A stretch of DNA of 54,454 nt, taken from positions 1-54,454 of the forward strand of contig JAAYCY010000081.1 in NCBI GenBank assembly GCA_012729535.1, written 5' to 3'. How positions within the stretch are numbered: position 1 is the first letter of the stretch; the number at the start of each line of letters is the position of its first letter. Source of the DNA: Methanomicrobiales archaeon (GTDB taxonomy: Archaea > Halobacteriota > Methanomicrobia > Methanomicrobiales > Methanospirillaceae). The notes beneath the pieces were generated by a model. The model was not told the origin of the DNA, searched no databases, and saw nothing but the letters and a program-made list of their open reading frames with translations. Both the position numbers and the translations under genes were made by a program. Positions 48,324 to 54,454 of this stretch are shown here, in pieces.

Positions 48324-50107
48324 TTTAATGAATATAAACTATTAAAAAAATAATTAATTATTGGAAGAAGAGGGGGGTATCCGGAAAATAAATATGAATA
48401 AAAATTACACAACAGTAGTAAAGAAACCTGCCATATACATGGCAATGCTGTAAGGATAGAGATAGGTATATATAAATAATTACCTTTAATGTAGTTAAAG
48501 AATTTTAAATTCAATGAAAGAAATGTTACAGTTATGAGAAGATAGATGAAAATTGAAGTAGTTCCATTTAATAACAAAAAAACATCCCAAAAAAACAATT
48601 TATTATGATATTGGGTTAAAAATCCTAACATTAGGAGTATTCCTATTGAAAAGGAAATTAAATAGAATTTTAAGAATTTTTTTATATCTATTTTAATAAC
48701 TTGTATTTTTTGAAAAATGATTAATCCAATTATCGTTAAGGGTAGATATGTCGGAGATAAATACCGAATATCTGGATATACTCCCATACTGTTACTTAAT
48801 CCTGTTAATGAGGTTGTATAAGCAATAATTGTTATAATGACAAAAAGGATTAGAGTCAATATTGTTTTTTTCTCATTTTTGTCCAGTTGAATATTAAGAT
48901 AATATCTGGTAATAGGTAATAGCAATATTGATAAAACAAAGAATGGAGTTATGGCAAATAATGGTAATTTTAATGTTGCCGGGTTTAAAAAGATACCATA
49001 AATGTCTTGTAACGGTGTATTAGTATTTGGTGTTAATCGATAAAGATAATGGTTGATAATTGTTGATAAAGTAGTTTCACTTGGGATTTCACTAGGTTTT
49101 GTTATGCTAGGAGGTTTAATTTGCCAAGCCAAAATAAGTGGATTGCCTGTTGTTAAATAATTACCAATTAATAAAGGGATGAATCCAATAATTGCAAAAA
49201 TGGGGCTAATATTAAGGATAAACTTTTGATAGAAATTTTTATTAGTATATTTATATTTTAATAATGTTATAAAATACAGAAAAAAGACAGTTCCTAATAT
49301 AAAAATACCAAATTCAGGTCGAATCCATGAGAGTAGTCCTGAAAGAATAAATGAGGTTGGAATATACCAGATATCATTAGTTTTTTGGAAAAGGAGGACT
49401 GAATATATAATTAATGCTAGTAGAAAGACACAATCTATATGATCTTTGAGAGTAGTTGTCCAAAAAAGATATGATGAACAGGAAAAACAAACAATTGTTC
49501 CGAATAAAGAGTAGTAAAAATCTTTGAATATTAATTTGCACAATAAAAATATTATTCCAACTAATAATGAGCATATTATTATATGATAAAACACTACTCC
49601 TAAAACTTCATATTGAGAATATTGAACATTGAAAGGAACTCTTTCGTATAAAATTAAGTTAGCAAAAAAAACAGTAAAAGAAAATGGAATCAATAAACGG
49701 ATTAAAAACTGAAAATTTTTATTTTCTATTTGGATATCTCTTAACAGTAAGCTGAATAAAATTAATAATAAAGACCAAAAAATTGAAACAATAAAACTAA
49801 TCGATTCACCAAAATGTTTTCCTAAATATACTGTTGGATATGACATTATGGGAAGATATGAAGTATATGGTAAAAGGTTTCCTTTTGCTTTAAAATATGC
49901 TTTTGGAGTATTGTTCTCAAAAAATCCATACTTTCCTTCTGCATAAAGAATTTGGTGGTGTATATCTAATTGATAGACTTGATTGGCAGTTATCCAATCA
50001 TCATTCATATATATTAAAGGTCTTATAAATAATAACATTAGTATAACTGATGCAATAATTATTAAAAAAAATAAGAATGTTGTATTTATTTCGATTTTTT
50101 TTATCAT
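48320..50107 (-). CDS. Polytopic membrane protein, possible GT-C glycosyltransferase
   Basis: This 595-residue protein has at least eleven membrane helices. The loop after the first helix contains the acidic pair Asp-Asp (RPLIYMNDDWITANQVYQLD), the place where GT-C fold glycosyltransferases keep their catalytic acidic residue. A further SYPTVYLGKHFGE and WIRPEFGIFI are in external loops. This suggests, but does not prove, transfer of sugars from a lipid carrier. It converges with the preceding gene with a four-base overlap. Its AT content is much higher than the average of the window. Confidence 0.5.
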   Translation of the reverse strand: MIKKIEINTTFLFFLIIIASVILMLLFIRPLIYMNDDWITANQVYQLDIHHQILYAEGKYGFFENNTPKAYFKAKGNLLPYTSYLPIMSYPTVYLGKHFGESISFIVSIFWSLLLILFSLLLRDIQIENKNFQFLIRLLIPFSFTVFFANLILYERVPFNVQYSQYEVLGVVFYHIIICSLLVGIIFLLCKLIFKDFYYSLFGTIVCFSCSSYLFWTTTLKDHIDCVFLLALIIYSVLLFQKTNDIWYIPTSFILSGLLSWIRPEFGIFILGTVFFLYFITLLKYKYTNKNFYQKFILNISPIFAIIGFIPLLIGNYLTTGNPLILAWQIKPPSITKPSEIPSETTLSTIINHYLYRLTPNTNTPLQDIYGIFLNPATLKLPLFAITPFFVLSILLLPITRYYLNIQLDKNEKKTILTLILFVIITIIAYTTSLTGLSNSMGVYPDIRYLSPTYLPLTIIGLIIFQKIQVIKIDIKKFLKFYLISFSIGILLMLGFLTQYHNKLFFWDVFLLLNGTTSIFIYLLITVTFLSLNLKFFNYIKGNYLYIPISILTALPCIWQVSLLLLCNFYSYLFSGYPPLLPIINYFFNSLYSLN

Positions 50108-50339
50108 AGGTCTTTTATTACTAATTAGATATAATTCTCAATAAAGAAATAAAATTCATAGAATTTCCTAATAATTCTAGCGGTTGTTGTCCAACTAGAA
50201 TAAAGTTTCTTAAAAGTATCTAAATTCATTTTAACAAATCATGAATATTAGACTGTGCTCTAACAATCAATTTCATTGTATCATGAATTTGGAGTTACTT
50301 AACAGTCTTTTCACGATTGAAAAAAAGAATAAATTAGAT

Positions 50340-50705
50340 TTATGTAGTATATGATCTATCTAATAGAATATTCTCACTACCGTCTGTAAATTTGACTACA
50401 ACCACCACTCTTCCACTACTTAGTGGAACAGCAACAGAGCTACCCACAGCAGATAATGAAGCAGTATAGTCGTTATTGTTTACGGTAATTGCTTGAATCT
50501 GACCAACATCCTGTCCACCATGATTTGTAACTAGAGCTGTTGTTTCTCCTCTCAATTCAGAGACAAAGGCAACATTCTTCGTTTTCTGAACATTTCCAGC
50601 CATACCAAATACGAACGCTGCAATCACTGCAGCGAGAATTACGGTGATCGCCACCATCAGGATAACACCGATAACCGGTGAAACTGCATCATCACGTTTA
50701 AACAT
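50340..50705 (-). CDS. Archaeal type IV pilin-like protein
   Basis: This 121-residue protein starts with a class III signal peptide: FKRDDAVSPVIGVILMVAIT, followed by a hydrophobic helix to about residue 36. The short charged leader before AVSPVIG is cut by a prepilin peptidase and the hydrophobic part builds the pilus core. The C-terminal part (about 45-121) is a beta-rich domain. The Pilin_N (PF07790) signature is clear. A strong AGGAGGTG stands 6 bases before the ATG. It is isolated from other pilus genes. The stretch 50108-50339 is non-coding. Confidence 0.88.
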   Translation of the reverse strand: MFKRDDAVSPVIGVILMVAITVILAAVIAAFVFGMAGNVQKTKNVAFVSELRGETTALVTNHGGQDVGQIQAITVNNNDYTASLSAVGSSVAVPLSSGRVVVVVKFTDGSENILLDRSYTT

Positions 50706-51061
50706 ATCACACCTCCTGAGTGCGTACGAATTCTTTGTATCAATACCATAAGAAAGTTTTTGTATAGGTGTCTTACAATAAAATAAATCAGTAAAAATTT
50801 CGTATCTGTATTAAAAAAGCCCTAATATAACCGTAAGGCAACTAGTTTTTCTTTATGACTGTAACCAATTCATTTTTAGCACATTCCGGGATTAATAATC
50901 GTAAATGACCGGCATTTATGTTATGATTAACACAGGTGGACAATCAATTAATATATATAACTAAGCAGATTCGTGACAATCCATACAATAAAAAAGGTCG
51001 GATATCCCAGTATTTTTAGAAAATTTACGATTATTTCTATGTCACATAAAAGGTGAAAAAA

Positions 51062-51196
51062 ATGCCCCCAAAGGTCTCTTATTTTTATAATATTAGCCTG
51101 ATCCGTGGTTTTATATCGGCCTTTTATTCCTCACATTACGATGGGGTATTAAAGTATCGACTAAAAAAAGATAGGGTCATAGCGACCCTCCAGTGA
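51062..51196 (+). CDS. Small hypothetical protein (44 aa), carries repeat copy B
   Basis: ATG at 51062, with AAAGGTGA upstream, opens a 44-codon frame (VSYFYNISLIRGFISAFY, then SSHYDGVLKYRLKKDRVIAT) ending in TGA at 51194-51196. Its C-terminal half aligns ungapped with the repeat A peptide at 16777-16848. The TGA sits where repeat A has AGA, so the frame may be cut short. No family is recognised. The 50706-51061 stretch before it has no gene. Confidence 0.45.
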   Translation: MPPKVSYFYNISLIRGFISAFYSSHYDGVLKYRLKKDRVIATLQ

Positions 51197-51250
51197 AGCG
51201 GCACACAATCTCAAATTTGATAAGGCGCTCACGTTTGGATTCCAATTACT
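51122..51250 (+). repeat. Degenerate coding repeat, copy B
   Basis: Positions 51155-51200 match 16810-16855 of copy A at 39 of 46 bases by eye (shared TATCGA, AAAAAAGAT, CATAGCG, CCAG.GAAGCG). Weaker similarity extends upstream to 51122 and downstream to about 51245. It contains the end of the 44-codon frame. GGGTC-ATAGC-GACCC (51174-51188) can form a hairpin here, though copy A does not keep it perfectly. Confidence 0.5.
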
Positions 51251-52015
51251 ATTTTTGGATATGCATAATAATGACCAGGTAAATCAACCAATTCAGATTT
51301 TAGCCGTATTTTGTGATTAATTGTCCCAGGATTCAGAGAAAACCAGACCTGGTATGGCAGATGGTTACTTATTGTGTATTATGTACACCTCACCGATGAT
51401 GATATTGAATCAGAACATTGTAAGTAGTTAGGAATAATGAAGGTGGACCGGACAGAAGAAACTGCATCTTTTAAATCCCGGAATTTCCAAAGTGTAAAAC
51501 CTTGTGCAGTCCGATGAGTAATATGGTAATCTTTGTGGAGCGGCGTTGACAAAGGAAGCTTCAGATGACCTTGGGATGGAAGAGAAGTTCATTGCACAGT
51601 AGTTTTCGCCTGATGATATGGAGATGCTGAAAAACTTCCAGCAAAGATGAAGAGGTAACATGCGTAACATCTGTACCGGATTGATCGGAGATCTTCTCCG
51701 GTCTGAAAATTATTTTGCAGGGGTGTGTGTTCAGGAAGTGGTACAACAGGTATATGTATTCCACTTTTCTCCTGTGGTGCTCCTCTGTCACATCATCACC
51801 TCGCTCCTCTACCGGGGGTCGGATAATTACGGGCATAGGTAGACTCTTTCATCCTGCGAACAGGTCGCGGCCAGACAGGTCAACCGATGCCCTGAATGGT
51901 TAAAGGACACAAAAATGGAGAATCAGATAGTGATTACGAAACCGCTTACCGTGATAAGAATACATTGATTGGATATTTTGGGGAGAGGAGAATTCAATGA
52001 ACCTTATGCAAAATT
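51251..52015. other. Stretch of decay without a supported gene
   Basis: Several open frames of 60-90 codons exist here on both strands but overlap and share no family traits. The plus-strand frame at 51660-51842 is the longest in the likely orientation (hydrophobic FHFSPVVLLCHIITSLLYRG), yet no relative is recognised. Composition differs from the AT-rich block before it. It is likely remnant DNA. Confidence 0.4.
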
Positions 52016-52239
52016 TCAGAGTTTTTTTTCGAACTCTTCCTGGGTTATGCCTGCTGCCTGCAATATAGATTGTAATGTTTTTGGGGCAAGAGTTTTCCCT
52101 GTATGAACTGGGATGATGATGAGAGATCCTGTACTTGGATATAAGGTAATGATGACATCCCCGTATTCTGATCTCTTCATACCCCATCCCCTTTAAGATT
52201 TTGAGAACTTTTTTCTCCTGAAATTCGGGGTAATTTCAA
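52016..52239 (-). pseudogene. hicA: HicA-type mRNA interferase toxin, frameshifted twice
   Basis: Three frames read in order give a full HicA: KLPRISGEK from a TTG start at 52239, then VLKILKGMGYEEIRIRGCHH after a shift in an A-run near 52210. After a second shift near 52143 comes TGSLIIIPVHTGKTLAPKTL, followed by AGITQEEFEKKL to a TGA at 52016. The catalytic His of the GSHH-type segment is present but the chain is broken. The start overlaps the hicB stop by four bases (TTGA). As read the toxin cannot be made. Confidence 0.8.
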
Positions 52240-52499
52240 TATGCCGTGATCTCTTTATGAGTTTGAACAGTTACCTCAACAGGGATTGGTTTATGTAAAC
52301 CATCCAAAACTTCCAGATATCCCTCAATTGCCTCGGTGATATTTTCAATCGCTTCGTCCCATGTATCACCTTCACTGATACATCCGGGAAGTGAAGGAAC
52401 AGTCACGGTATATCCATCATCTTCGTTTTTTTCAATCAAACCGGTATATCTCAATTGGTTCATACGATCAGATCCCATGTAGTTTTCGTAATATTCCAT
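52236..52499 (-). CDS. hicB: HicB-family antitoxin
   Basis: This 87-residue protein has the HicB partial RNase-H fold: LRYTGLIEKNEDDGYTVTVP, SLPGCISEGDTWDEAIENIT and AIEGYLEVL. The usual C-terminal DNA-binding part is absent, so it is the short form. Start at 52499 or at an internal ATG at 52463. The toxin gene right after it is frameshifted, leaving the antitoxin without an active partner here. Confidence 0.85.
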   Translation of the reverse strand: MEYYENYMGSDRMNQLRYTGLIEKNEDDGYTVTVPSLPGCISEGDTWDEAIENITEAIEGYLEVLDGLHKPIPVEVTVQTHKEITAY

Positions 52500-52585
52500 G
52501 TTAAGGGTAAGAACATGAACCTATCTCTATGAAAGTACCTATCCAAAATAGAGCGGTCTCATTGAGTGATAAGTGATGAAATTCT

Positions 52586-52681
52586 CTACGAACTCTCTTT
52601 TTCCTGGTTATACCTGATTATTTTATCAGCAGCATTGAGTCTGTCTGTCAGAAAATTGGGGAGATCACGTTTTTCAGACAT
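52586..52681 (-). pseudogene. Truncated HepT-type toxin (first 31 codons)
   Basis: ATG at 52681, overlapping the end of the intact mntA frame by eight bases, begins MSEKRDLPNFLTDRLNAADK, the usual start of a DUF86 HepT toxin, but a TAG follows after 31 codons. The RxxxxHxY active site is not present. It is a remnant of a second MntA-HepT module. Confidence 0.65.
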
Positions 52682-52966
52682 ACTTAACTTCCGAGAGGAT
52701 TTTTGAACGGAGAAGAGGTTTAATCCCTTCAATATCCACCAGGTCAACTGGAGCCTGTAATATTCTTCTAATTTCTCTTCCAGCTCCAGAAATCCAAAGA
52801 TACTCGGTGTAGTATCAAACTCGACAAGGATATCAATATCGATTTCCGGAGACTGCTCTCCTCGGATTACTGAACCGAATAAGCCAAATCTTCTGATATG
52901 ATATTGACTGGCTAATTGCGGTTTTATGGATTTAAGTGTTTCAAGAACCGTCAAAGCCTTCGTCAT
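52674..52966 (-). pseudogene. MntA-type nucleotidyltransferase, frameshifted
   Basis: The first part (ATG 52966) carries FGLFGSVIRGEQSPEIDIDI, the GSx10DxD active-site motif. Near 52755 the frame breaks; the correct continuation is PVDLVDIEGIKPLLRSKILS to a TGA at 52674, with the third catalytic Asp in PVDLVD. In the current frame it runs on into the hepT remnant instead, giving a false fusion of 126 residues. Compare the intact pair at 17229-17925. Confidence 0.8.
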
Positions 52967-53001
52967 AGTATATCATACATTGGAATAATCTATGTTTATT
53001 T

Positions 53002-53205
53002 TTACTTCGGTTCATTTCGGTTTTTGATTCGGGCTACAACAGCATCAAAATCTTCATCCGGGTTCTGATATTTTTCTTCGGTATAATTCCCGGTTCCCTG
53101 TTCAAAACTATTAATGTACCGTATTGCGTCTCCCGGACCAAGTGCTTTTATTAATGCGGCAAACCCCTCATCACGAATCTGATTTATTGTTTTAATTTCT
53201 GTCAT
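53002..53205 (-). CDS. Small antitoxin-like protein
   Basis: This 67-residue protein (MTEIKTINQIRDEGFAALIK, then ALGPGDAIRYINSFEQG) has a helical, acidic character and lies next to a PIN-domain gene on the same strand. The context suggests an antitoxin for it, although it stands downstream of the toxin. No family name can be given. AGGTGC stands before the ATG. It looks intact. Confidence 0.55.
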   Translation of the reverse strand: MTEIKTINQIRDEGFAALIKALGPGDAIRYINSFEQGTGNYTEEKYQNPDEDFDAVVARIKNRNEPK

Positions 53206-53274
53206 TTTGCACCTCCATCACCAAAAGTACTGGATTATATACAGGTATCTTGCATAGTGATCTATTCTTATCAA

Positions 53275-53636
53275 TTATTTTGATAATTTTGTCATCTGAG
53301 GTAATAAAGCAGCATCTACTGATTCAGCTAATGCCAGATGAAGTGCATCAAGTGTCCTGATACCTGCCTTTTTGAACATTCTCGCCCGTGATACAATCGT
53401 ATCATCAAGGATGACATATTCATCTGCTATTGCCAGGAGATTTAATACTCTGGTTCTTTTTTCAGGATTTGTTATCATCCTGATTTCATCTTTAATGACT
53501 TGACTGGAACCAGAGTATAATCCTGTTTACATAGTTCAAGGATGGTATGGACTGCTTCAGACTCTGGAAAAAATCGATGGTTGAGAAATTTATCGAAGGG
53601 TCTGCATAAACAGCAAACATCCAGATATACTTTCAC
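53275..53636 (-). pseudogene. PIN-domain (VapC-like) toxin, frameshifted
   Basis: Starting with GTG at 53636 the first frame has MKVYLDVCCLCRPFDKF, whose first Asp is the catalytic residue of PIN RNases, and SEAVHTILELCKQDYTLVP. The frame breaks near 53508. The other frame continues SQVIKDEIRMITNPEKRTR, then RTLDALHLALAESVDAAL with the second catalytic Asp, to the stop at 53275. Joined it has about 120 residues. One shift only, so the damage seems recent. The likely partner is the small protein at 53002-53205. Confidence 0.8.
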
Positions 53637-53791
53637 ACTATGAGAATTCTTTTCGAAATTTTTAAATTTTTGTTATCCTTGAATGGGAAATTTGGATCTT
53701 TAGATAAATGTGTCGAGTTAAGAAAAATTTTGAAAGGGAAGATATATCGCCTTCAAGATATATTATTCAATACATAATATAGGGGTGCTTA

Positions 53792-54190
53792 ATGGGGGAA
53801 GGCGATCTGTCTCTGCAATTCTCCAGGGGGGATGAGGAGATTGCAGAATTATTTACTGATATCGGGGTTAGGCGTCATGCTGCCCGGGTCCTGGTCTTGC
53901 TGCTCAGGGATATTGATCTGACATCACGGGAGATGGAACGGATCTGTGATCTCCGGCAACCCGAAGTGAGTATTGCTCTTACTGATCTGATTGACAGAAA
54001 ATGGGTGAAGAAAGTCAGTCAGAAGGCAGAGAATAAAGGGCGACCTGTTTTGATATATCATCTGTCAAGGAAGCTGGATGATATTCTTGACCAGTTGAAG
54101 AATGAGATTGTCGGGGATTATGATGAGAAAGTGAAAGAGATTGAGAAGGTGAGGGAGATGCTTCGGGTAAAAACAATTGAGAAAAATTAA
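53792..54190 (+). CDS. Winged-helix transcriptional regulator (copy 2)
   Basis: This 132-residue protein has a winged helix (TSREMERICDLRQPEVSIAL, about residues 44-63) and a wing with ENKGRPVLIYHLSRKLDDIL, then a C-terminal coiled coil. It is a paralog of the protein at 43708-44094, on the opposite strand. GGGGT precedes the start ATG. It is followed by non-coding DNA and the partial gene at the window end. Confidence 0.8.
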   Translation: MGEGDLSLQFSRGDEEIAELFTDIGVRRHAARVLVLLLRDIDLTSREMERICDLRQPEVSIALTDLIDRKWVKKVSQKAENKGRPVLIYHLSRKLDDILDQLKNEIVGDYDEKVKEIEKVREMLRVKTIEKN

Positions 54191-54315
54191 TATTATCCAT
54201 TTTTTTTGATTATGAAGTTGAATTAATGCAATATTAAGTCTTTAGCTCGTTTCTTTAAAATTGCTCTCCATATCCCCGAAAAAGCGTATATACTTTCAAT
54301 CCCTAATATTATGTC

Positions 54316-54454
54316 ATGGAAACGTGGGTTACAGAGTGGCTTGCAGAAGAGCGGAGGAAGGGAAAAAAGTGTCTTGAAATCAAGTACATTCAGGATAAAC
54401 CCTATGTCTATTATTCAACCAGTACCTACGACAGAGCAACGAAAAAAACAAAGA
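54316..54454 (+). CDS. Start of a possible transposase, cut by window end
   Basis: ATG at 54316 opens a frame of 46 codons to the last base of the window (METWVTEWLAEERRKGKKCL, then YVYYSTSTYDRATKKTK). The KxYVYYxTSxYDRxTKK pattern resembles the N-terminus of IS4/IS1634-type transposases, which begin with a description of linker residues before KYLG. This cannot be confirmed from the fragment. An alternative ATG at 54311 is out of frame. Confidence 0.4.
   Translation, partial: METWVTEWLAEERRKGKKCLEIKYIQDKPYVYYSTSTYDRATKKTK

Noticed and set aside
1-54454. CRISPR array
   Set aside because: No series of regularly spaced direct repeats and no cas gene was seen.

Overview
The window comes from a methanogenic archaeon, most likely a Methanospirillum-like member of the Methanomicrobiales. 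Evidence for this: an archaeal histone, an archaeal-type PEP carboxylase, an ArcS-related DUF5591 protein, an archaeal type IV pilin, a class II tRNA-Leu, a CooC/CooT/DUF4198 nickel module, and many multi-PAS kinases of the kind methanogens carry. The genus is inferred from gene content only.

Layout. 0-8.5 kb holds an orphan metal-complex binding protein behind two tandem hairpins, a YeiH-type anion exporter, a decayed O-methyltransferase, and an intact molybdate/tungstate uptake operon (modA, trmO-like, modB, modC). 8.5-20 kb is a graveyard region. It has an ABC ATPase fossil, a DUF937 gene, a relic junction (methyltransferase tail, ISL3-type IS end, broken MFS transporter), an intact drug-type ABC exporter pair, the nickel module DUF4198-CooC-CooT with cooC frameshifted, a methyltransferase lacking a start codon, a FecE-type ABC tail, an intact MntA-HepT toxin-antitoxin pair and a broken ABC exporter.

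20-47.6 kb is dense housekeeping and signalling. It includes a TPR membrane protein, PEP carboxylase, a membrane SpoIIE-type phosphatase, an alcohol dehydrogenase overlapping a kinase-like gene, MntP, a TRIC-type channel, a Cache protein, a DUF5591 protein, acetyl-CoA synthetase, an M24 peptidase, a QueG-like Fe-S protein, an RRM protein, a kinase overlapping an ABC ATPase, AI-2E and OsmC family proteins, a winged-helix regulator, a 988-aa hybrid kinase and the histone. Five two-component-type proteins lie here. Only two (40158-41912 and 44292-47258) keep both a phospho-accepting His and an ATPase domain. One (25968-26855) keeps the ATPase but has Gln at the His position. Two (29545-30702 and 33351-36473) have no ATPase and end in the same ~65-residue tail, with Asn-Asp where His-His stands in the complete kinase. 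This shared tail is the best candidate here for an undescribed signalling domain.

47.7-54.45 kb is accessory. A tRNA-Leu(TAA) is followed by a very AT-rich block with two membrane proteins, then a pilin, then a stretch of decay. Next come three successive damaged toxin-antitoxin modules (HicBA, MntA-HepT, PIN), a second copy of the winged-helix regulator, and the start of a probable transposase cut by the window end. Two degenerate copies of one small coding repeat sit 34 kb apart (16.8 and 51.1 kb).

No rRNA genes and no CRISPR array were seen. All family assignments come from reading motifs, not from database searches.
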